From contig CAMYOK010000002.1 in NCBI GenBank assembly GCA_947259995.1, forward strand, positions 1 to 64,000: DNA of 64,000 nt. The letters run 5' to 3'. This document shows positions 35,827 to 43,974 of the stretch, in pieces. Within the stretch, counting starts at the first letter, position 1. Every line of letters begins with the position of its first letter. The position numbers and the translations under genes were made by a program. This DNA comes from an uncultured Pseudomonadales bacterium. Lineage in GTDB: Bacteria; Pseudomonadota; Gammaproteobacteria; Pseudomonadales; Pseudohongiellaceae. The notes below the pieces were generated by a model. It searched no databases and was not told the DNA's origin. It worked only from the letters and a program-made list of their open reading frames with translations.

Positions 35827-36615
35827 TTACTTTTTGGGCGAGAGGTGCGAAGGCCCTAATTTTCGTTTTTCATGATGATGCCCCCACGCCGTCGCTATCG
35901 TTTCGCCCCAACTATTCGCGGCGACTTCAGTAGCAATCTCGTCTTGGCGAATCTCTAACATGATCGCAGGGATATTATGTTTGTCACCATGCATGGGAAG
36001 CGTGTAATCAATTCCTAACTCAACGGCATAGGGTTCGTTATCACCTACTGAGTCACTTAACTGCTCTTGCAGAGCCACTCTCCAACACTTAGCCATAGCA
36101 CTATTATTTTGATAACACACACCGATAGGCCAAGGCCGATCCTGCAGATGCAAAGTTGGCGTAAAGCTGTGGATGCTTAGCAACAAAGTGGTGGGCTCCG
36201 CGCGAGTTTGCAGGAGGGTATCAATCGCGTTGTGATAGGGGTCGAACAAGCGAGTACGACGACTCGCCAGCTCTAACGGCGACAGTTGCGTATTGCCAGG
36301 GATAGGTATATCCGCACTGCTAGCAGGCACTAGATCCTCCCGTTCAGGGCAGCGATTACAATCGATTACGAGCCGCGAGTAATTGCTAAACACTAAAGGC
36401 GCATCGAGACGTTCAGACAAAAAACGCGCCACCCAAAGCGCTCCGATGTCCCATGCAATATGAGTTGTCAAAAGCTCAGGGTCCAAACCTAGATTTTGCA
36501 ACTGGCTTGGCACATAGTTAGAAGCATGATCGCACAGCAATACTACGCCGCCCTTACCTTGCTCATTGTGCACAGTGAAGGCTGGGGGCTCTGTGTCTGT
36601 TAGATTGGGAAACAT
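35827..36615 (-). CDS. N-formylglutamate amidohydrolase family protein
   Basis: A 262-residue putative zinc amidohydrolase. Conserved stretches are GGVVLLCDHASNYVP near the start, THIAWDIGALWVA, LVFSNYSRLVIDCNR, LLSIHSFTP, and IMLEIRQDEI. The family hydrolyses N-formylglutamate in histidine degradation, but no hut genes are near. The ATG at 36615 shares its A with the TGA stop of the transglutaminase gene, so the two are coupled; the ORF's TTG one codon earlier is less likely. Confidence 0.9.
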   Translation of the reverse strand: MFPNLTDTEPPAFTVHNEQGKGGVVLLCDHASNYVPSQLQNLGLDPELLTTHIAWDIGALWVARFLSERLDAPLVFSNYSRLVIDCNRCPEREDLVPASSADIPIPGNTQLSPLELASRRTRLFDPYHNAIDTLLQTRAEPTTLLLSIHSFTPTLHLQDRPWPIGVCYQNNSAMAKCWRVALQEQLSDSVGDNEPYAVELGIDYTLPMHGDKHNIPAIMLEIRQDEIATEVAANSWGETIATAWGHHHEKRKLGPSHLSPKK

Positions 36616-37436
36616 CAAGAAGGTTCAGACTCTATCACTTCGTCTGCGCGCACCAAAAAGCTTGTGAGCTGTGTGAGCCCGAAATTATTGCTTAACGATA
36701 CATCAGTCGCATCCCGCCCATGCGCCATCAATACCCGCCCAATCAAACGCTTATTATTGCGCGGGTCGAAGGTATGCCATTTTCCACCGATATAAGCCTC
36801 AAACCAGGCGGCAAAATCCATTTTCCCATAGGGCGGTGGTTCACCAATATCGCTTAAATAGCCCATGCAATAGCGCGCTGGGATATTCAAACAACGGCAA
36901 AAGGTAACTGCCAGGTGGGTATAGTCGCGGCACACACCAATTTGCGATTGATAGACCTGGCTTGCGGTCATTGTGCTGTTAGCATGCGCATAGCTAAATG
37001 TAATGTGATTGTGCACAAAATCACAGATGTCCTGTACTCGTTGCCACCCTGTCGTGCTATTGCCAAATAGTCGCCAGGCTTCGTTGGCCATCAGATCTGT
37101 CTCGCAGTAACGGCTTCCCAACAGATAGACCAGCGCTTCCTCTGGCAAAGCCTGCACTTCAAATTGCTGGGCATCTAGGGCAACAGGATCTCTTTCACCA
37201 TCATCGTAAATGATTGCATCGTTAGAAATCAGTGTTTCCCCCGCAGGCAGCACTAGCCGAGTAATCCAATTGCCGTAGAGATCTCGATAGCCGCTCATAG
37301 GTATCGGCGGGTCGGTCAAAATCTGATCAGGGCTCAATAGAAAGCTGGCACGTGAGGAGTGCACATTCAATGTGAGGATCATGGGCGTAGGTTGGGGGCA
37401 GGCGTACACTAGCTCGTAACCAATTCGAATCTTCAT
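36615..37436 (-). CDS. Transglutaminase-like cysteine protease family protein
   Basis: A 273-residue cytoplasmic protein. An N-terminal beta domain is followed by a transglutaminase core with catalytic Cys in QIGVCRDYTHLAVTFCR, His in KWHTFDPRNN and Asp just after. The ATG at 37436 (MKIRIGYEL) has a GAGAG site; the open frame extends 46 codons further without family similarity. It overlaps the N-formylglutamate amidohydrolase gene by one base. Such pairs are common, and a joint role in peptide or amide hydrolysis is inferred. Confidence 0.9.
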   Translation of the reverse strand: MKIRIGYELVYACPQPTPMILTLNVHSSRASFLLSPDQILTDPPIPMSGYRDLYGNWITRLVLPAGETLISNDAIIYDDGERDPVALDAQQFEVQALPEEALVYLLGSRYCETDLMANEAWRLFGNSTTGWQRVQDICDFVHNHITFSYAHANSTMTASQVYQSQIGVCRDYTHLAVTFCRCLNIPARYCMGYLSDIGEPPPYGKMDFAAWFEAYIGGKWHTFDPRNNKRLIGRVLMAHGRDATDVSLSNNFGLTQLTSFLVRADEVIESEPS

Positions 37437-37568
37437 TGCGCTCTCTTTAGAAGTGATGGGCTTGCAAGCAGCAAGCAAGAAATTGTTAATCGTAGAATTC
37501 TTTGAGCGACCTGCCGAAAGAGTGGCAGATTGGATGGTGACCCTAAGGTACGCTTGAATGCATGCAAG

Positions 37569-37641
37569 AATCAAGGGGTCAGATCACTTGATTCGGTTTA
37601 CTGGATAGGCAGTAATAATCAAGGGATCTGACCCCTTGATT
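37569..37641. repeat. Paired AATCAAGGG palindromic repeat
   Basis: Two near-perfect half-units (AATCAAGGGG, TCAGATCACTTGATT and AATCAAGGGATC, TGACCCCTTGATT) with a 23-base spacer. It lies between divergent genes, about 64 bases before the MscS start. Confidence 0.93.
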
Positions 37642-37704
37642 CTATTGTTGATTAGTTAAAAGTCGGTATCATGCTTATTCGCAAGCGACACGAAAGCAAA
37701 CACT

Positions 37705-38568
37705 ATGGAAGCACTTCAAAACTGGACCGCCGCACTCAATTCAAGCCAACGTTTATTGCTCCTTTTGGCAGTAGCGGTCGCGGCACATTTATTAGTCAGG
37801 CTTATCAAAAAGATATCCTCTTACGCGATACGCCACTCCAGCGAACGCAACTACCGTAAAACGGTGTCCTTGATTAGCCTGTTTTCCAGCTCATCCATCT
37901 TCTTTATCTACTTTACCGGTGTCGGAATCGCCCTGAGCGAGCTTGGCGTTCCCATTGCTGGGTATCTCGCTAGCGCCTCTATCATAGGCCTTGCTGTCGG
38001 TTTCGGGTCACAGGGCTTAGTACAAGACATCGTCTCGGGCCTTACCTCAATTTTTTCCAACATCTATGATATTGGCGACATGGTGGAGATTGGCGGGCAA
38101 GTTGGCGTCGTCAAGAACATCGGTTTACGTTTTCTTGAGATAGAGAACCCACTAGGGGCCAGAGTGATGGTCCCCAATCGTCTTGTGACCAATGTGATCA
38201 ACTATCAGCGCGGTTATATCCGCTGTATCGCCGATATCACCTTGCCCGAACACGATGATCCCAATCTTGTTGAACGGCTCACCTTGATCGCCAACAGTGT
38301 GCAAGAACAATTCCCAGGCATTCTTGTGACCAAGCCTTCGATAGAGGGCATTCAAAAAACAGGAGCAGGCCGTCGATATTTGCGTATTAAATTCCGCATT
38401 TGGCCAGGCCGAGGCGCACCAATCGAACAGTCTTTTCGGCAGGAAGTTGTGCAAGAGATTAGCAAGCTTGAGTCCAGCTACAAGGAATGGATGACGGCAG
38501 TCTATTATGAAGTTGAACCAAAACTTAGAAGCCCAAAACTACAAAAATCAAGGGGTCAGATCCCTTGA
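37705..38568 (+). CDS. MscS family mechanosensitive channel
   Basis: A 287-residue inner-membrane channel with three helices and a cytoplasmic beta domain. The pore helix reads LASASIIGLAVGFGSQGLVQDIVSGL. The MscS beta domain starts IYDIGDMVEIGGQVGVVKNIGLR with MVPNRLVTNVINY. Its role is release of solutes on hypo-osmotic shock. The last six residues, SRGQIP, and the stop are read from a palindromic repeat, the same tail as in the carrier at 16244. Confidence 0.93.
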   Translation: MEALQNWTAALNSSQRLLLLLAVAVAAHLLVRLIKKISSYAIRHSSERNYRKTVSLISLFSSSSIFFIYFTGVGIALSELGVPIAGYLASASIIGLAVGFGSQGLVQDIVSGLTSIFSNIYDIGDMVEIGGQVGVVKNIGLRFLEIENPLGARVMVPNRLVTNVINYQRGYIRCIADITLPEHDDPNLVERLTLIANSVQEQFPGILVTKPSIEGIQKTGAGRRYLRIKFRIWPGRGAPIEQSFRQEVVQEISKLESSYKEWMTAVYYEVEPKLRSPKLQKSRGQIP

Positions 38569-38638
38569 TTTTTCTGCAAGCAATAATTCAAGTTGAGTTT
38601 TGTTGAAAAGCAAATCAAGGGATCTGACCCCTTGATTC
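38545..38638. repeat. Paired AATCAAGGG palindromic repeat
   Basis: Left half-unit AAATCAAGGGG, TCAGATCCCTTGATT starts inside the MscS frame. A 42-base spacer contains a weak TTCAAGTTGAG partial copy. The right half-unit AAATCAAGGGATC, TGACCCCTTGATT ends three bases from the convergent receptor stop. None of the family is seen from here to 64 kb. Confidence 0.92.
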
Positions 38639-38640
38639 AT

Positions 38641-40998
38641 TTAGAAAGACACCTGCATGCTTAACCAGAAGTTGCGGCTCGCGGCGATCACATTGTAATG
38701 ATCGGTGAACTGCACTTCATCGGTATCGGACTCATACAAACCGTTGCCATCTATATCGACAAAATCAGTCGTGTAGGTTGTGAAATCTTCGTCGAAAAGA
38801 TTGTTAACACGACCAAACAGTGTGATGTTCTCGTTTACCTTGTAGCTAACACCTAGGTTCCATAAGTCGTATTGCTCGTAGTACTGAGCTTCATCGATCA
38901 CTGTGTTCCAACCACGGTAGCGATCAGAGCGAACTTCTGACTGTAGACTAACAGTCAAACCGTCAAATACAGTCCAATCGACAGTCGCATTAAGCATATG
39001 CTCCGCAGTGTTAGTCAGTGGCCGCCCTTCTTCCGGACCACTTTTCTGCTCGCTGTCAGTCCATGTGTAGTTGGCATTGAACGACCAACTATCGTTAATT
39101 GGGTAACGACCGGCGATTTCTACCCCGTTGATATCCACTTCGTCGATATTGATCTTCTGACTATAGGTTGTATAGCCTAATGAATCGTAGGCGCCTAGAT
39201 TGACACAAGGACGCGCGCCCCCTGTTGTTACACAACTTTGCACGGTGTCACCACGGGCGATCTTATCTTCGAACTTCGTGTTGAAGTAAGTGACATTGAA
39301 GTTCTGCCCATTAAAACCATTCCAGTACAGTGCAATTTCACTGTTCACACTAGTCTCTGGAGTCAAATCAGGGTTCCCCGCGAACGGTGAAGTGCCCTGC
39401 CCACCAAATCCTGTAATGCCATCGTAAAGATCGGTAGTTTGTGGCGTCTTATAACCTGTGCTCACCCCCCCTTTAACAGTCCAATCATCATTGATTGTAT
39501 AAACACCATAAAGGCGCGGTGATACTTGGCTGCCAAACACATCGTGCTCGTCAAAACGGACCCCTGCGGTCACTGTGAAAGGGTCCACTGGCGTCCAGCT
39601 GTCTTCAACAAAGAGCGAGTACATCTTTTGTTCTTGCACGCCCCCTGGATCGTTACTCTCTAGGCCGAACACGCCATCTTCTAACTCTCCATCGATCACC
39701 TGTCCGCCAATCATTAGAATATGGCTGCCGAACGCTTCCACAGGAATATTGATGTTAGCGTCTAAGGTGTACTGTCGGCTATCCAGTGGGCGCTCAGGGC
39801 GAGGCAGGAACGTAGTCTCTGCCAATGTTTTGCGATCTTCTTCCGCCATACCTGCGTATGCGCCAGTGCCGAAATACATTTCAGTTAGCAATAATCGCTC
39901 ATCCACTGACAACGGCAATGTGCGGCCATCGTTTGCTGTATCTACATAGGCCAATGAAATAGAACTGGTACCGAAACTCCATTCTCCGTCATGACTTAAT
40001 GACCACCAATCGCGAATAAATTCTTGATCGGCAGCATAGCCAGCTCGTGGGTTAACATTGCCACTGCGCGTTTGCCAGAGCGCTTCAATATTGTCCTTTG
40101 TGCCTAACGGATAGCTCAGATCACCTGTCACAGGGTCAGTGAATGGTGTGTTGTCATAAACTTGATCGGAAGTGTCATAGTCAAAGCGAATAGTATTCGT
40201 GGCGTTCGGCGTATAGGTCAGGCTTAGGCCATATTCTTTCGTTTCCGTGTCAACCGTTTTGCCGCCACCACCAAAGCCAACACTGCGGCTGTGAATGCCC
40301 CCTGCTGGGTCAACCACCGGCTTTAATTCGGGCGAGGAAGGGTCGGACTCATAAAAACTACCACGAAGGCCAAGAGCCAAAACATTGGGAATCAGTGGTC
40401 CAGTCAACGAAAACTCACCCTGTCTGTCCTCACCAAACTGCTCATTCTCTTGCATCGTGCCGCTAAGAGTCGCAGAGCCAAACCATCGATCTGTGACTTT
40501 TTTGGTAATGATATTGATGACACCACCAAGGGCATCGGCCCCATAAAGCGTTGAGGCTGGGCCACGTATGACTTCGATTCGCTCGATAGATTCGGCCGGA
40601 GGCATGTGGCCGAACGCGTTGCCACCAAAGTTATTAGGATAGATGTCGCCATGGTTGTTCTGGCGCTTACCATCGATAAGATACAGTGTGTATTCGCCGG
40701 TTAGGCCACGCATGCTTACACTGCCCTGCCCTGTTTTGTCGCGGCTTGTGCCGATATCCACGCCTTCTTGATACTTAAGCATATCCAGAAGATTCACATG
40801 CGGACGAGTCAGAATCTCGCCTTGCGAAATCACAGAAATACTTGCGGGCGCGTCGGTAATCTTTTGCTCAAAGCCTGAGGCTGTCACCACGATCTCCTCT
40901 ACAGAGTCGTTCTCAGCGGCAATAACATTGAATGTGGCAAGTGATATAGCAGCAGATAAGCTACAAAGGGCGTAGCGCCTTGGCTGAACAGTAAACAT
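38641..40998 (-). CDS. TonB-dependent siderophore-type receptor (FepA/CirA-like)
   Basis: A 785-residue outer-membrane receptor. After the signal region it has a TonB box-like EEIVVTASGFEQ. The plug domain has APASISVISQGEIL, RGLTGEYTLYLIDGKRQN and ESIERIEVIRGPASTLYGADALGGVINIITKK. The barrel ends in an aromatic terminus (NFWLSMQVSF). The ATG at 40998 has GGAG six bases upstream. A strong Fur box lies 32 bases before the start, so iron limitation should induce it. A ferric-siderophore substrate is inferred; the ligand is unknown. Confidence 0.95.
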   Translation of the reverse strand: MFTVQPRRYALCSLSAAISLATFNVIAAENDSVEEIVVTASGFEQKITDAPASISVISQGEILTRPHVNLLDMLKYQEGVDIGTSRDKTGQGSVSMRGLTGEYTLYLIDGKRQNNHGDIYPNNFGGNAFGHMPPAESIERIEVIRGPASTLYGADALGGVINIITKKVTDRWFGSATLSGTMQENEQFGEDRQGEFSLTGPLIPNVLALGLRGSFYESDPSSPELKPVVDPAGGIHSRSVGFGGGGKTVDTETKEYGLSLTYTPNATNTIRFDYDTSDQVYDNTPFTDPVTGDLSYPLGTKDNIEALWQTRSGNVNPRAGYAADQEFIRDWWSLSHDGEWSFGTSSISLAYVDTANDGRTLPLSVDERLLLTEMYFGTGAYAGMAEEDRKTLAETTFLPRPERPLDSRQYTLDANINIPVEAFGSHILMIGGQVIDGELEDGVFGLESNDPGGVQEQKMYSLFVEDSWTPVDPFTVTAGVRFDEHDVFGSQVSPRLYGVYTINDDWTVKGGVSTGYKTPQTTDLYDGITGFGGQGTSPFAGNPDLTPETSVNSEIALYWNGFNGQNFNVTYFNTKFEDKIARGDTVQSCVTTGGARPCVNLGAYDSLGYTTYSQKINIDEVDINGVEIAGRYPINDSWSFNANYTWTDSEQKSGPEEGRPLTNTAEHMLNATVDWTVFDGLTVSLQSEVRSDRYRGWNTVIDEAQYYEQYDLWNLGVSYKVNENITLFGRVNNLFDEDFTTYTTDFVDIDGNGLYESDTDEVQFTDHYNVIAASRNFWLSMQVSF

Positions 40999-41029
40999 CG
41001 AAATCTCCAATTGATAATGTAATAACAAA

Positions 41030-41044
41030 TGAGAATTATTACCA
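41030..41044. promoter_or_regulatory. Fur box upstream of the siderophore receptor gene
   Basis: TGAGAATTATTACCA matches the 7-1-7 Fur core (TGATAAT, any base, ATTATCA) at 12 of 14 positions. It overlaps the expected promoter region of the leftward receptor gene. Confidence 0.8.
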
Positions 41045-41097
41045 TTTGAGACTGGTTGTCAACTACTTCCTTCCCGTCAGCGCACAAAACACCCCAT

Positions 41098-41118
41098 AAT
41101 GCGACAACTTGTCGCATT
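41098..41118. promoter_or_regulatory. Perfect 21-base palindrome, candidate operator
   Basis: AATGCGACAA, a central C, and TTGTCGCATT form a perfect dyad. It lies in the 223-base divergent region between the TonB receptor and di-haem peroxidase genes, 54 bases from the Fur box. I cannot assign a regulator. The symmetry and compact length fit a dimeric repressor or activator site. Confidence 0.7.
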
Positions 41119-41221
41119 GGAAACCTCCTCCACCGCACCCACTATTAAGCTATAGAACACTTGGATTTTGATTCTCAATTGACTTATGGTGCGCTAAGGC
41201 CACCTTGCAGAGGAACCAAGC

Positions 41222-42442
41222 ATGCCCAAATCTCAGCTCACTTACCTCGTACTAGGACTGCTTGCCGCTAATAGCATGTATGCCCTTGCTCAACCAGCAG
41301 ATGCGGACTATCAAGCCTTTTTAAAAGCTAGGGGTGAAGCCTCTTGGATCAATGCCAATGCCGAACACCCTGCAGCTAACTCCGCCTATCGCCCTATTCC
41401 TCCATTAGCGAGCTTTCCTGCAAATACTGCTAAGCGCGACTTAGGGTTTGCCTTGTTTCATGACACCACCCTTTCCAGCGACGGCACTGTTGCCTGCAAC
41501 ACTTGTCACATGGGAATGATGGGTGGCACCGACGGAATGACCATCGCACGGGGAGTCAACGGTGAGCGAGGCACTCGTAATACCCCAACAATATTCAACG
41601 CCGCTTTTAATTTTCGACAATTCTGGGATGGGCGCGCTTTCGATTTAGACACTCAGTCACTAGAACCCATTAGCAACCCGGTAGAGATGGGCCACAATTT
41701 AGAGAGCGTAGTGGCCAACTTGCAAAACGACGCACGCTACCGTGCCTTGTTTGAACAAGCCTACCCCGACGGAGTAACCGCTGCGAATCTAGGCAATGCA
41801 CTGTCACAGCATACGAAGGACATGACGAGAACTGACTCGCCCTTTAACGACTATTTAAACGACCCTAAAAATGCCTTATCTGAACAAGCCTTGCGTGGCC
41901 AAGAACGCTTCAATGCAGTGGGATGCGTGGCCTGCCACAACGGTATCAATCTAGGCGGAAACTCCTATCAAGCTGTCGCGAGTTCGTTCAACACCGCCCT
42001 GCAATATGCACTGCCTGGCGAACAAGGCCTCGCGGCACGGACAGGAAGAGAACAAGATCAACTAGTCTTCAAGGTTCCTCAACTACACAACGTCGCAATG
42101 ACGGCGCCCTACTACCACGACGGCAGTGTCGGCACCCTTCAAGACGCTATTCGGCGCATGGGCAACCATCAATCCGGGCGCGTATTAAGCGACACAGACG
42201 TCGCAGATATTACGGCCTTCCTTGCCAGCCTAAGTAGTGCCTTCTTTAACACTGGCATGCACAATATGAGCAATTCGCAATTACAAGATGCCATGCGCGA
42301 ACAGATGCCCGATGCGATGGGCCAAGGGCATAGGATGCGAGGGCATGGCGAACATATGCAGCATATGCAAAATGGGCATCACTCCTCTGCCATAAACAAC
42401 GATGAGAACGATACCGTTCACCAACACGGAGCGCAGCAATGA
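41222..42442 (+). CDS. Di-haem cytochrome c peroxidase family protein
   Basis: A 406-residue periplasmic protein (signal LTYLVLGLLAANSMYALAQ) with two haem c sites: CNTCH around residue 92 and CVACH around 237. Family stretches include LGFALFHDTTLSSDGTVAC, GTRNTPTIFNAAF, FWDGRAFDLDTQ and APYYHDGSVGTLQDAI. It should reduce hydrogen peroxide or act as a MauG-like oxidase. The C-terminal 70 residues are rich in His and Met (MRGHGEHMQHMQNGHH) and could bind copper or other metal, which is unusual. It overlaps the next gene by four bases. Confidence 0.92.
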   Translation: MPKSQLTYLVLGLLAANSMYALAQPADADYQAFLKARGEASWINANAEHPAANSAYRPIPPLASFPANTAKRDLGFALFHDTTLSSDGTVACNTCHMGMMGGTDGMTIARGVNGERGTRNTPTIFNAAFNFRQFWDGRAFDLDTQSLEPISNPVEMGHNLESVVANLQNDARYRALFEQAYPDGVTAANLGNALSQHTKDMTRTDSPFNDYLNDPKNALSEQALRGQERFNAVGCVACHNGINLGGNSYQAVASSFNTALQYALPGEQGLAARTGREQDQLVFKVPQLHNVAMTAPYYHDGSVGTLQDAIRRMGNHQSGRVLSDTDVADITAFLASLSSAFFNTGMHNMSNSQLQDAMREQMPDAMGQGHRMRGHGEHMQHMQNGHHSSAINNDENDTVHQHGAQQ

Positions 42443-43161
42443 AAACTCAGCAATCACTAATAAAGTTACCGAGCAAAGCTCTCATAACAGGATTGCTTGT
42501 TGCCGGGCTCACATTGCCCAGTATGAGTTTTTCCCAAAGTTTTGACGCCCATCACAAAGACTATCAAGCCGCATTGGAAATTGTCGCTAGCAGTGAGGCA
42601 AACATTCTCAACGCGATGCAACAAGTACAATCAGGGCAAGTGGCTCACTACGATTTTCTCCAGTATGAATTGATCGAATTAATTCGCCATTCCCGAGCCC
42701 TTGCATGGCCACCCGGTAGTGTACCCACGAGCACAAAGACTGCGATTAGCGATGAAGCTCGCGCCTTGCGCAATTCAGCAGAGGAACTAGAGTGGATAAT
42801 TACAGACTTTCTGCGCGCAATAGCACAAGTTCGCAGCGCCACTAGCAACACATTGGATATCGCCAAGCAAGCCATCCTCCACGCGTCCGGTTCTACCAAA
42901 ACAGATTTGCAAGCTCTGCAAGTAGAAACATTAAAGTTTATGGGAGCCGCTTATCAGGAGGGTTGGCAACAGCTTGAATCCGCTTTTGACTCTGCGTTAA
43001 AAGGCGATATATCGGCACAATCTTATCGGGAACTTTCGTTTCAAAAAGCACAGCTCGCCACTTACCCGCAACAGTTAAGTGGGTTTATGAAAAATTTGAC
43101 AAATTCAGATGTGGATGAGCGAGCCGCCAAACTCAAGGCGCTTTATGAAGCCGCGATATAG
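42439..43161 (+). CDS. Exported helical protein of unknown function, coupled to the peroxidase
   Basis: A 240-residue protein with a signal peptide (ALITGLLVAGLTLPSMSFSQ) and an almost all-helical body without Cys. The start overlaps the peroxidase stop (ATGA), so the two are cotranslated. No family recognised; it might be a periplasmic partner of the peroxidase. The stop codon lies in the loop of a strong hairpin. Confidence 0.75.
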   Translation: MKTQQSLIKLPSKALITGLLVAGLTLPSMSFSQSFDAHHKDYQAALEIVASSEANILNAMQQVQSGQVAHYDFLQYELIELIRHSRALAWPPGSVPTSTKTAISDEARALRNSAEELEWIITDFLRAIAQVRSATSNTLDIAKQAILHASGSTKTDLQALQVETLKFMGAAYQEGWQQLESAFDSALKGDISAQSYRELSFQKAQLATYPQQLSGFMKNLTNSDVDERAAKLKALYEAAI

Positions 43162-43174
43162 GCGCGGCTTCATA
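43144..43174. terminator. Bidirectional hairpin between convergent genes
   Basis: TATGAAGCCGCG and CGCGGCTTCATA form a perfect 12-bp stem with a 7-base loop that contains the stop codon of the helical protein gene. It lies seven bases from the end of the convergent lipoprotein gene. No T tract on either side. Confidence 0.65.
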
Positions 43175-43180
43175 TAAGGT

Positions 43181-43702
43181 TCAGCCTGGATAGTTTTCTA
43201 AAACAGTTAAAAACGCTTCTCTGAAGGAAGGACGTGCATCATCCTCATGCATATACTCGCCTGGGCTTACACTGTGGAAACGAGAGATCTCACCAGCCCA
43301 CACTCTCTCGGATGTGCGTCGGTCGATCATATTGATTTCGATGACAGCAAGATAACGTAACTCGACGTTTATGCTTTCCATTCTGATGAAAGGATCGATC
43401 TCTTGTTGCTCAGCGTCGAGGCTAATATGCTTGTAGCTTAGCGTTATTGCTAAGTCACTATTTCTATCACCTTTGTATAAGCCTTTCTCTCTTACAGCAT
43501 CTTCAAACTCGGTTAACATATAGCTTTCAAGAAACATCGGCATGTCTTGTGTATCAAGGCTATAGGTCGCGTAGTCAGCATAATTTCCCGGACAACACAG
43601 CGTAACTCTAGCGCCGATTTGAGGGCTAGAACTAGCACAAGCGGCTAGCGTTAAAGCGATTAAAAAGACGGTTGCTAGTTTTTTTATCGTATTAAATCTC
43701 AT
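43181..43702 (-). CDS. DUF4136-like lipoprotein
   Basis: A 173-residue lipoprotein with a lipobox LAAC at residues 19-22. The body resembles DUF4136-type proteins, with YATYSLDTQDMP near the start, LAITLSYKHISL, and LAVIEINMIDRRTSERVWAGEISR. The second residue after the lipid Cys is Ser, which in enteric rules would favour outer-membrane sorting. Function unknown; single gene. Confidence 0.75.
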   Translation of the reverse strand: MRFNTIKKLATVFLIALTLAACASSSPQIGARVTLCCPGNYADYATYSLDTQDMPMFLESYMLTEFEDAVREKGLYKGDRNSDLAITLSYKHISLDAEQQEIDPFIRMESINVELRYLAVIEINMIDRRTSERVWAGEISRFHSVSPGEYMHEDDARPSFREAFLTVLENYPG

Positions 43703-43974
43703 CGTGTGTTCCTTACATAGCGAGTTTAAAGTGCTCGTTGCTCATCATTTATTAAACGAGGCTTATGCAATTAAGCTTAGTGGCATGCACAACGCTCAGC
43801 AAGCGCGAAGCTGCCGACAACATTGACCTAAAACAATGAAACAGTGATTACCCCGGCTAAGCCCAATACTCACTTTTACGGCGCTCAAGCTTGTTACCTA
43901 ATACAAACGACTATATTCTCACTCCCATCCACTTTTTTACTTTACGCCCTATTTGGGCGAACACGAGCATTGTT

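Noticed and set aside
10452..38638. Reading the spaced palindromes as a CRISPR array
   Set aside because: Copies are scattered over 37 kb between genes, spacers vary in length, and no cas genes are present.
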